Assembly: GCA_025201845.1 (NCBI GenBank) | Contig: MU603935.1 | Location: 225,772-289,771 of the forward strand | DNA from: Martensiomyces pterosporus | Taxonomy: Eukaryota > Kickxellomycota > Kickxellomycetes > Kickxellales > Kickxellaceae | DNA length: 64,000 nt | Direction: 5' to 3' | In this document: in pieces, positions 29,800 to 39,058 of the stretch | Position numbering within the stretch: the first letter of the stretch is position 1 | Layout of the letters: each line of letters starts with the position of its first letter | Position numbers and translations under genes: made by a program | Notes under the pieces: model-generated | What the model saw: the letters and a program-made list of their open reading frames with translations, nothing else | What the model was told of the DNA's origin: nothing | The model's database searches: none

Positions 29800-30207
29800 T
29801 AGCCATTCTGGAGCCGCTCTGGCATTAGACTTGCATGTGTATGTAGTTTTCTTGTGTGGTGTACTTATTCTGTTGTTATTATTGACCACATACGGACATA
29901 GCCTGTTTCTTGGTTGCTTCGTTTGCCTTGTCCAACATGATTTTCTGCCATGTTTGATCACGGGCTACCCCGACTTGCTGAAGGGCGGCGCCTAGTGTGT
30001 CACGGCCACAAAGCACACGGGAGCAACATGCACCAGCAACCACTATACCAGGCAGCCCCTGCTCTCTCTCTCTCTCCATTGCTCCTCTTCTACAGTTTTT
30101 GCTAAATCCACAATTTCACCACTTTTCCAATCCACTCTACACTGCTAGCTGTTTATTTCCCTGTTCTGTCGGTCTATATTCGTTTTCTTGCTGCTGCACC
30201 CGCCGCA
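29800..30207. other. Intergenic, SF3B4 to myotubularin
   Basis: About 400 bases of AT- and CT-rich sequence (CTCTCTCTCTCT near 30063). No clear TATA box or other element was seen. Confidence 0.5.
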
Positions 30208-32973
30208 ATGGACCTTATTCGAGTGTCAAAAGTCGACCGCGTGCGTCTGGTGCGCAATGGCGAGCAGTTCACGGGCACGCTGCACTTGACAACGCACCAC
30301 ATTATATTCAATTCGGGCGCTTTGGAGCTCTGGGTATGTCGCAGCCAAGCCCCTTCCCTCGCTTGGTCCCTGCGTGTCGCCAGATGCGGGTGATATCGCA
30401 AGTATACGCCCTGTTCTCATACCATTGTGCGAAACGCCCTGCCTGAATATACACACAAGTGCTGCTGCTGATATTTGTACTTGTAGATAGGGTATCCAAT
30501 GATTCACTCAGCGATTCTCCAGCGGCCGCCAAAGCTGCCAAGAAGGAGCGATGGCTACGGCGATCGTGCAGCGGATGCAAGCCAGGAGATGCCGTATCAG
30601 CAGAGGCAGCGCCAGCAGCAGGTGCAGGAGCTTTTTGGGCCGTCGCCTTGGGACGATGCAAAAGACGCAGGGAGCCGCATAGTGTCGTCATCCGCACACC
30701 CCAGTGACCCCGGGGATAGTCGCAGCGCCGCAACCCCTGCCTTCACCAAAGACGAGCTTGCAGAGTGGGCGCTGGAGGGGTCAATTAACATCCGCTGCCA
30801 CCACTTCCTCTTTGTGGCTATCCACTGCGAGGACGTGCGCGAGCTTTACGATGTGTTTGCGACCATCAAGCACTTGTCATATGTGTCTTCCTTGGACCGC
30901 CTGTATGCGTTTGACTACCAGCCGCACCCCGAGTTTGACCCTGCGGGGTGGGGGTGGGGCATCTACAACCCAAAGGAGGAGTTTGGGCGCATGGGCGTGG
31001 AATCATCTGACGTAGGCAAGTTCTGGCGATTCACAAACGCCAACAGCGGGTACCAGCTGTGCCCGACGTATCCGCCGGTACTTGTTGTGCCGCACAAGAT
31101 CAGCGACACGACTCTGACATATGCTGCCCGCTATCGCAGCAAGTGCCGGCTGCCCGTGCTGTGCTACTTGCACCCAAACAAGGCCAGCATGACGAGGTCG
31201 AGCCAGCCGATGGTTGGGCTAAAGCAGGCGCGGTCGGTGCAGGACGAAAAGCTCATCGAAGCCATCCTTGCCTCGTCAGAGCCTCAGGGCATACCGCCAC
31301 GGTTCGACTACGAGCGCTCGAACATCATCATCGATGCGCGACCAACCACCAACGCGGTCGTCAACCGCGCTGTGGGCGCAGGGTCCGAAAACATGGACCA
31401 CTACAAGCGATGCCGCAAGGTGTACTTGGGAATCGACAACATCCACGTGATGCGGGATGCGCTAAACAAGCTTGTCAACGCCATCCAGGACGACGATGGC
31501 AGCGATCGCGGCGTGGTCGCGCGCATCCAGAGCTCCAAGACCAACTGGCTCCGGCACATCGAGAATATCATGGTGGGGGTCAAGACCATTGTCGAAGCCA
31601 TAGATTCTGGGAAACACGTGGTGGTGCACTGCTCGGACGGATGGGACAGGACTGCGCAGCTCACTAGCCTGGCGCAGCTCTGCCTTGACCCGTACTACCG
31701 CACCATGAAGGGGTTTGCCGTGCTGGTCGAGAAGGAGTGGGTGTCATTTGGCCACCAGTTCACGCTGCGCTGCGACCATACAGGCCATCCCGCGCGGTTC
31801 AAGGTCACCCGTGTTGCCAATAGGCGGCAACCAGCGAAAGATGGCAGTAGCGACCAAGCAGCAGTAGATGATGGGTCGACAGATGCCAGCGACAAGGAGT
31901 CTGAGCCCGGCAACGAGAGCGGCAGCACTGGGGATAACAGCGAAGGCGGTGGCAGCGGCGGCGGGTTCGACTTCTTGCAGAGCACGTCGATGTTTGGCCG
32001 CTTCGCCTCGCGTGCGTTCAAGGGCATGCAGTCGCGGATCTCGTCGGCGATCCAAGCTGCCAGCGACAACCTGGACGATCTGGATGACCCGGATCCGTTC
32101 TTTGTGGACTACCCCGACCTGCAGCCCAACTATGTGCCGCCTAGCGATCCAGAGACCGGTGCGGGCTCGCATGGCAGACATGGGCATGGTGGGTTCCGGC
32201 TGGGCAGGTCCAAGCACGACCACGAAACCAGCCCCGTGTTCCAGCAGTTCCTCGACTGTGTGTACCAGCTGTGGGTGCAGCATCCGACAATGTTTGAGTT
32301 TAACGAGGCGTTCCTGCTTGATCTCTTTTACCACCTGCACTCGGCGCAGTTTGGCACGTTTTTGGGCAACAACTCTAGGGAGCGTGCGGAGATGGATTTC
32401 ACAAAGCGCACAAAGAGTGTCTGGTCATGGATATGGCAGAAATTGCCGGCGGACGACAACACCGACCGGTCATCCGTGTATTACAACGACCTGTACCATG
32501 GCGACCTGTGTGGCGACCGCGCTGTGGAGAATGTTATTTATCCTGACACCAGTTTTATCCAGTACTGGTCTGCGCTGTTTTCATGCCATGACCCTGCATT
32601 CAAGAGCCGTGCCGGCGCTCAAGATGCCGATAGAAGCAGCGGCATTGACACCGACACCAAGGGCGGGGGCGGCACTAAAGACGACGCGGCAATAGCAACT
32701 GAAGCCAGCGATGATACTGCTGCTGCAGAGGTGTTGGAGGCGGCATCTCAGGCCCAGTCTGCTGGTGCTGCTGGCGATGGTGTAGCAGAGCAAGAGCAAC
32801 CCAAAGAGCAGCCCAAGCAGCAACCCAAAGAGCAGCCCAAGCAGCAACCCAAAGAGCAGCCCAAGCAGCAACCCAAGCAGCAACCCAAGGAACAGCCCGC
32901 CAAAGGCAAGATCATGGACCCACTGACGTCTAACCTGAGCGACCTGACGTTTGACAACGTGTGGGCTTCTTAG
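30208..32973 (+). CDS. YMR1: Myotubularin-family phosphoinositide 3-phosphatase
   Basis: Exons 30208-30333 and 30487-32973 encode 870 residues. The 153-base intron (GTATGT to TTGTAG) joins ALELW to IGYPMIHS, restoring a PH-GRAM domain (about 1-130). The phosphatase domain follows, with active-site CSDGWDR (Cys424, Arg430), the C-x5-R motif of the family. It removes the 3-phosphate from PI3P and PI(3,5)P2 on endosomal/vacuolar membranes. A Ser/Gly/Asp-rich insert of about 130 residues (encoded about 31810-32230) interrupts the catalytic domain before FQQFLDCVYQLWVQHP. The C-terminus has acidic low complexity and a KEQPKQQP repeat before a final conserved-looking MDPLTSNLSDLTFD. No FYVE or C-terminal PH domain was seen. 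Confidence 0.92.
32797..32898 (+). repeat. 24-base tandem repeat encoding KEQPKQQP in the phosphatase tail
   Basis: About four in-frame units of CCCAAAGAGCAGCCCAAGCA type, nearly identical at the DNA level, with a partial unit at the end. High identity suggests recent expansion. Confidence 0.9.
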
Positions 32974-33354
32974 CAGTCTCTCTTTGCTTTAACTGCCTTG
33001 TATTAAAACGCTGTGCACCAAGAGCAATTTGATCGAGCACTCTCTGTCACAAAAAGGGAGCAAAAGCAGAGAATTGCAGCTATGCTGAGCATGCCTGTGT
33101 AAATCAAAGCAACACCTGGCTTGCAGGATTGCCAATGCGCACAAACATCCGCTGCCAGCAATGGTCCGTTTTGCGCAGCCAACTCTTCCTCGTCTCGCTG
33201 TGGTGTATGAAGATGGGCTCTGCATAAAACAGGCACCGTGGTTGCTTTCCTCCTCGCATTCGCCGTAGCCACACACACTTGCCTACTTTCCCCTCACCTT
33301 TGTCCAAGCTACCCAGCACCGCTCTGTCTCTATTCTGCGTTTACCTGCCTCACG
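32974..33354. other. Intergenic, myotubularin to DUF4246 gene
   Basis: About 380 bases. The DUF4246 frame is open upstream from 33238, but the added residues are hydrophobic/Cys-rich and unlike the family start. No clear promoter motif. Confidence 0.45.
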
Positions 33355-35067
33355 ATGTCGAGCAGCACCTCGTCTCTCAACAGCCTTATCAGGGCCAAGT
33401 ACCCCCCTGGCGCGTTCTACGCTGCAGCCGTCTCCCAGCTGAAAACACGCTCCGAGAAGCGCATCATGCAGATGAGCGCGGCCATCCGAGTGAAGCCGCA
33501 GTGGTTTGAGAAGATGAACGACCCGGAGATTCGCCAGCGCTGGACCAGCGAAGCCAAGGCTCAGGACCTCACCGACAAGGAGGTTGCGTATGTCTTTGAC
33601 GAGCTCGCGTACTACGCATCGCTGCGGGTGTCTGGCAGCGGTGTCGAACTGAGCGGCGTGGATGGCGTGTGGATATCTGACGCCCTTGTTGACGAAGAAA
33701 CCACGAAGAAGCTCAAGGACTATGCGGCTATCCTGGAGGATGTGCCAGAGAGAGCCAAGGACTGGCACCCGAACAGCAACAACCAGGTCCTGAATCTTAT
33801 TCACCCGTCCCTGTTCCCGCTGATGTACGAGAAATCCAGCTTCGTCACCACGCCCATTCCTTCCCCCGAGGATGCAGTCAAGCTGGCCACCTTTGGCAGA
33901 TTCCCGGGCTCTATCGAGGCATGGCAGCGCGAGCTCCATGAGCTGTGCGAAGAGACCAGCGATGACCAGACAGGCGACAAGCAGACCCTTTACGTTCCTG
34001 GTACAGATCGCGCGAAGTTCATTTCGGACGAGTTTTGCTGGCTGCCTTCAGAGTTCCGTGTAGACAAGGACGGTGCCGCTACCATCGAGTCGTACATCAA
34101 CAACCTCCACCCACTGAGACACGCAGCTCTGTACCCTACAATTGCCACCATCTTTTCAAACTTTGTGCCGATGCTGGAGCAGGTCGTCACCGACCTTGTG
34201 CACCCGCGTTCGCAGCGTGTCGTTCCTGACCCCTACAACTGGTTCAAGTATGACCAGCCAGAGCCGGACTCTGACGTCGAGGATTATGCAGAACAGTACG
34301 AGGCGCGGGAAGAGAGCAAGGAGTTTATTCACCCGCAGCCCGAGCCATTCACAGCTCCCGATAGGCCAGCTGCCCCCTACAGTCTTCGCGGCCGCCGTCT
34401 CCAGGCCATTGCCAAGATGTCCAACATCGTGCTGACGCCAGAGAACCCAGCCTACGAGGGCGGCAACTGGCACGTCGAAGCAATGGCCAACGAGCGGATC
34501 ATTGCGACGGGAATCTACTACTACGACGTCGAGAACATCGCCGAAAGCAGCCTCGAGTTCCGCGAGAGCGTAGACGAGTATTTTGGATACGAGCAAGGCG
34601 ACCACCGCGGAGTCAGCCTTGCATACGACATTTACGATGTCACTGGCCACTACGAGAGTATCGCTCTCTCGCAGGCCGTTGGGCAGGTGGAGGTCAAGAA
34701 CGGCCGCTGCATCTGCTTCCCGAATGTCTACCAGCACAAGGTCTCGGGCTTCAAGCTGGCTGATCCGACAAAGCCAGGACACCGCAAGATCTTTGCCTTC
34801 TTTTTCATTGACCCCGCGACAAGAATCCCCTCTACCGAGATCGTTCCGCCGCAGCAGATGGACTGGTGGGCCGAGGATGCGCTCTCGATTGGTCCGCTGG
34901 ATGACCTGCCGCTTCTTATCAAGGACACCATCAGCAGGAATATAGAGTTCCCCATGTCGCTAGAGTATGCAAAGGAGAGGCGCCTGAAGCTGATGAGAGA
35001 GCGCAGCGTGACAAACGAAGAGACAGGAGACTACTTTACTCCTAGATTCTATCTCTGCGAGCACTAG
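33355..35067 (+). CDS. DUF4246-family protein, possible oxygenase fold
   Basis: 570 residues from the ATG at 33355. The sequence has the layout I associate with the fungal DUF4246 family: an N-terminal helical part (KMNDPEIRQRWTSEA), HPSLFPLMYEKS, FCWLPSEFRVD, then NWHVEAMANERIIATGIYYY and the C-terminal CFPNVYQHKVSGFKLAD ... PGHRKIFAFFFIDP. The spacing of His in NWHVE, His in YQHKV and Arg in GHRKI resembles an Fe(II)/2-oxoglutarate oxygenase core, but this is my inference and no biochemical function is assigned. No signal peptide or membrane segment; probably cytosolic or nuclear. Single exon. Confidence 0.75.
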   Translation: MSSSTSSLNSLIRAKYPPGAFYAAAVSQLKTRSEKRIMQMSAAIRVKPQWFEKMNDPEIRQRWTSEAKAQDLTDKEVAYVFDELAYYASLRVSGSGVELSGVDGVWISDALVDEETTKKLKDYAAILEDVPERAKDWHPNSNNQVLNLIHPSLFPLMYEKSSFVTTPIPSPEDAVKLATFGRFPGSIEAWQRELHELCEETSDDQTGDKQTLYVPGTDRAKFISDEFCWLPSEFRVDKDGAATIESYINNLHPLRHAALYPTIATIFSNFVPMLEQVVTDLVHPRSQRVVPDPYNWFKYDQPEPDSDVEDYAEQYEAREESKEFIHPQPEPFTAPDRPAAPYSLRGRRLQAIAKMSNIVLTPENPAYEGGNWHVEAMANERIIATGIYYYDVENIAESSLEFRESVDEYFGYEQGDHRGVSLAYDIYDVTGHYESIALSQAVGQVEVKNGRCICFPNVYQHKVSGFKLADPTKPGHRKIFAFFFIDPATRIPSTEIVPPQQMDWWAEDALSIGPLDDLPLLIKDTISRNIEFPMSLEYAKERRLKLMRERSVTNEETGDYFTPRFYLCEH

Positions 35068-36698
35068 CCGCAGACCGGGCTCTCCTATATAGTATCGTCG
35101 GCTGTTGGCGCAAATGGCACCTAGTCCACCCGAATGTGCTTTTTACAGTCCTGTCAAGGAACTGCTCTCACGCCGAGTATTTTGAATCGTTTTTTTTTGT
35201 TTCTTTGCTCTACATGCAAGCACCATGCTGGTGCTCGGACACATATATTTGCGACTATGGTAGAACGCTTATCACCTCCAACAATAAACAGCCCTACTAT
35301 TCTTTCAGCATTGAGTGTGGGTCTTTCTGCCTAGTGTTGCAAGGCCAGCACATGCGTTTGACCGCCTCTGCCCTGGTCATTTCTTACACGTGTGTGCTGC
35401 GCCCAGTTTGTTGACAGCTGGTGTCTTTCAAAACCACTCGCCCTTTGGCAACATGCGCATTTTCTGCATGCAAGCTGGTTTTGGACAACTAGGTGTCGTG
35501 AGTAGAGAGAAAGAACCCGCCCATTCCATTTCCTTTTGCTCGATGGAAAACACGCCATTTGACACCCACTGCTCACGAGGAGCATGGCTCAGGGAGCACC
35601 TGGGCTGTCACCTAATTGTCGGACAGCGCTCTACAGGGGCTACGTGCTGGCAATCCTTGAATAGGCAACAGCAGCCTTGCAACAGTGCTAATTTCTTGTC
35701 CTGCTCTAGGCAGCGCGGAGCCTTGCTGAGTGCTGGAGCACTGCGAGCTTGCACAAGCCCCGGCATCAGCGTGTGCTGTGGGGCTCTTTCTGTACTCGGG
35801 CCTCCATTTTGACACCCGCTGTCGCATGACAATGGCTAGCCCCTGCGTTTAGGCAGGCGCAGATCCGCCAGCCGGTGCACAAAGCAAATCAGGGTGTGCC
35901 GCTCGCCTGCCCCTGACCACAAATGCCTCACGGCAGCCGGCAGCTGGCGACTGCCTGTCCGCGCCCACCCGGGAACATCGGCGCGGCTGGGCCACTGCAA
36001 AGGGGCGGGCGCCGAAAAGGGCGCAAACAGAGCGATCTGCGTGAAACATCAGGTTTTGCAGGGAGCGATTTCTCGTTGGGTTGAGCCATTAGAGGCGATG
36101 TAGCTATGTAGCTATGCGCTCCATGGGAATCCCCGTTGCATAAACCAGATGTGTATTTTTGTCCATGCTCGCCTATTCTTAGCGGTGGAGATTCCGCTGC
36201 CCAAGGCGGATGCGTGATTTATACAGAGAGACAATTGGCGGGCTGTGGGCAGTCTTCGTGCAGGCGTCTCTTTGTGTTGCGGCCACCGTCGGACCAGCCA
36301 GGCTGGCGGCACTCATTTCCTGGCTAATGTTATGATTTTCACCGGCGGCTAGCATGTGTTGGCGGCTGCACACGTCTCTATGAGCAGCGGTGCTCAGAGC
36401 TGTAGACTCCGTCCACTGTCCAAATGAGGATTCTCCTATTTAATATACGAGAGCGTCGGAGTACACTTGGCACCCCTTCTCAGCTACCTTGCCTTTGCTC
36501 TCTAGCCTTGCTACTTACTCCCCTCCACTCTTATCTACGCACACCCCCTCCAACATTTTATCCCGCTTAAATAACGCAACCACAGCCCTGAAATAGCTCA
36601 AGGGCCACCATTTCGGCTCTGCCACAGCGTTCGCTTGTAAGCTTTTCCAGCACTTTATTCAGTGCCTATTTTCTATTCCTTTTTTCCTGACAGCAACC
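35068..36698. other. Intergenic upstream of multicopper oxidase
   Basis: About 1.6 kb. An AATAAA at 35284-35289 may serve the DUF4246 transcript. A weak TATA-like element (TATTTAATATA, about 36438-36448) lies about 250 bases before the oxidase start. Open frames here (up to 165 codons) do not resemble proteins. Confidence 0.5.
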
Positions 36699-38318
36699 AT
36701 GCGCGTTTTGGGCGCTCTCGTTCTCGCAGCCACGCTGGCTCAGGCCAAGCTGGTTGTGCGCAACTGGGATGTCACCTACTTGAACTCGAGTCGCGGTCTC
36801 GACATCCCCGCGAAGCGTGGCATCACAGTCAACGGCAAGTTCCCCATCCCCCCAGTTGAGGCCACCATCGGCGACACGCTTGTTCTCAATGTGCACAACT
36901 CGCTCGACGTGCCAACCTCGCTCCACACCCACGGCATTTTCCAGAGAGGCACCAACTACTACGACGGCGTCAGCATGACGACCGAGTGCGCCATCGCCCC
37001 TGGCTCCAACTTCACGTACAACATTCCGCTTGAGCAGGCCGGCACGTTCTGGATTCACGGCCACCACCACGAGCAGCTCTTTGATGGACTCCGCATCCCC
37101 CTTGTCGTCCACAACAACCGCGAGCCATACCGCTACGACGGCGAGTACTCGCTGGTGGCCGAGGACTGGTGGTCGGAGACGTTTGACGAATTTGTCGCCC
37201 TTGTTCAGACGGAGCACGCCATCCCCTTCCAGACCCCGCCCCGCCTTCTTGTCGACGGCTTCCCTGCTAACCAGACAAAGACGCTGAAGTTCGAGCCCGG
37301 AAAGACCTACCGCATCCGCCTTACGTCCATGCTCAGCCTTCCACATGTGGAGTTTGCCATCGACGATCACGACCTCCAGATTATCGAGATTGACGGCGCC
37401 TACACAAAGCCAAAGACAGTCAAGGTCGTGCGTCTCACCTCTGGCCAGCGTGTCTCTGTCCTGGTCAAGGCCAAGAGCAGCACCGAGTTCAACTACAAGT
37501 ACCACGTCACCATGATGTCCGAGTTCATTCCGCACATCCCCACAATCATCCCGGTCATGTACGACGGAACCATCGAGTACTGCCCCAATGCAAAGATGCA
37601 CCCAACTGCCGACGTCCCCTCGGAGCCCTTCGACGACCTCTCGATGCAGGCACTCGATTACGAGGAGCTGCTCACCGCCGACCGCTCGCTGTTCCTGGAG
37701 GCAACCAACGGGCTTGACCAAAATATTGTCCCCTGGGAGTCGTTCAACTTCAAGTCGTACCGCGCTCCCCTGGTGCCCAGCATGCTCAGCGCCATCACTG
37801 GCAAGGACCTGGCTCGCAACCCCATTTTCTATGGCCCGGGAACCAATGCCCAGGTGCTGAAGTACAATGAGGTCATCGAGCTTGTCGTGTACAGCGAGCC
37901 CTTCTCCCCCCACTCGTTCCACCTCCATGGCCACAAGTTCCAGATCGTCGAGCGAGGATTCATGAACGACACCACTGGTGCTCATCGCAGGCAGGTCCCT
38001 AAGTCGGGATACTCTCCTGTCCAGCGTGACACCGTGTATGTCCACAAGGGCGAGTACGTGGCCATCCGCTTCAGAGCAGACAACCCGGGAGCATGGCTGT
38101 TCCACTGCCACTTTGACATGCACATGGGCATGGGGATGAACATGGTCTTCATCGAGGCTCCCGAGCTGATGCAGAGAACCCTCAATGTTCCCCAGGCGGT
38201 TATTGACCAGTGCAAGAAGCAGGGCAAGCCCTACAGCGGCAACGCAGCAGGCAACATGTCCTACAACACTACCGGTGCCCCCAGCATTCCGGATCTCCTC
38301 CCCATCCCTGGTATCTAA
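36699..38318 (+). CDS. Secreted multicopper oxidase, Fet3/laccase type
   Basis: 539 residues starting with a signal peptide (about 1-16, ending AQA). Three cupredoxin domains carry all copper-ligand motifs: HTHG (His76/78), HGH (120-122, where HSH is usual), HSFHLHGH (from His405) and HCHFDMH (469-475). The likely axial type 1 copper residue, ten after Cys470, is Met480 in a Met-rich run (HMGMGMNM). FQRGTNYYDG and MTTECAI resemble the Fet3 ferroxidase branch, but there is no C-terminal membrane segment; the protein ends in a short Asn/Pro/Ile-rich tail. It probably oxidises Fe(II), Cu(I) or phenols outside the cell. No Ftr1 permease gene is nearby. Strong C-ending codon bias suggests high expression. 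Confidence 0.9.
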   Translation: MRVLGALVLAATLAQAKLVVRNWDVTYLNSSRGLDIPAKRGITVNGKFPIPPVEATIGDTLVLNVHNSLDVPTSLHTHGIFQRGTNYYDGVSMTTECAIAPGSNFTYNIPLEQAGTFWIHGHHHEQLFDGLRIPLVVHNNREPYRYDGEYSLVAEDWWSETFDEFVALVQTEHAIPFQTPPRLLVDGFPANQTKTLKFEPGKTYRIRLTSMLSLPHVEFAIDDHDLQIIEIDGAYTKPKTVKVVRLTSGQRVSVLVKAKSSTEFNYKYHVTMMSEFIPHIPTIIPVMYDGTIEYCPNAKMHPTADVPSEPFDDLSMQALDYEELLTADRSLFLEATNGLDQNIVPWESFNFKSYRAPLVPSMLSAITGKDLARNPIFYGPGTNAQVLKYNEVIELVVYSEPFSPHSFHLHGHKFQIVERGFMNDTTGAHRRQVPKSGYSPVQRDTVYVHKGEYVAIRFRADNPGAWLFHCHFDMHMGMGMNMVFIEAPELMQRTLNVPQAVIDQCKKQGKPYSGNAAGNMSYNTTGAPSIPDLLPIPGI

Positions 38319-39058
38319 ATGACCCACGCGAGTAGCATTTGACATTTCCCCGCGTTCTCCTTTGCTGTTGTAATTCGTAACGTCCTCTTTACCCACTTAC
38401 CCACATATCCATGTACCTAGAATAGTCTTTACAATGCTATGGCAGTGCTGCTGCTATACTGCCCCGCCCAGCATGCATGCACGTGCCATATTGGCATGCT
38501 GCCGAAGGAAACGCCAGGGCCCTTTCCACGAGGCGCTACATGCGTGTATGGAATGCGAATATGCGAACAATGGAGCTACACTGGTCTGAGCTTGTCTCTT
38601 TGAAGCCTGGGTAGACCACTGAGCAATCTGTATACATGGGGCGACTTGCCGCAGAGGTCGAGAGGCTGGCCAATCAAACATGCGTGTCAACCACATGACT
38701 TTTGCCATGGGCATGCGCGAGAGGGCTTGCTGCAATTTTTGCCTGCTCCATTGCGGCCGCTGCTTTTCTATCGTGTTGGCTCTGCTTTTTTTGTTCTTCG
38801 TATATTAAAAAAAAAAACCGAATTTGCTCCATCAAATCCACCTTCGAATCGAACACGCAAGCATATACGCATACCACGATTGACGCTCGCTTTACTGTTG
38901 AGGCAAGTATCCGCAGAACAAAGCGAAAAAGCAACTAACGCATATTACCCCCTTTTTACGTGTATAGCTTGGCTACCTCCAGCACACAGCTTACTCGAGC
39001 TAGCTGCACCCACCGCGACTGCTGCCGATACCACCCGCTGAAGCAACAAATCAACAGC
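38319..39058. other. Intergenic, multicopper oxidase to acidic protein
   Basis: About 740 bases. It includes a TATA-like TATATTAA at 38801-38808 followed by a poly-A run, and a probable 65-base GC-AG 5'UTR intron at 38903-38967. No other gene seen. Confidence 0.5.
38903..38967 (+). other. Possible GC-AG intron in the 5'UTR of the acidic-protein gene
   Basis: Donor GAG-GCAAGT, branch element CAACTAACG about 30 bases before the acceptor, a pyrimidine run and acceptor GTATAG. The donor is the same GCAAGT used by the DONSON-like gene at 58647. It lies about 90 bases before the start codon, so only transcript data can confirm it. Confidence 0.4.

Noticed and set aside
32797..32898. Tandem repeats as a CRISPR-like array
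   Set aside because: In frame within a coding sequence, no unique spacers, and the genome is eukaryotic.
36666..38396. 576-codon minus-strand frame opposite the multicopper oxidase
   Set aside because: Composition is Val/Gly/Asp-rich antisense of a codon-biased gene; no homology seen, and it spans the oxidase exactly.
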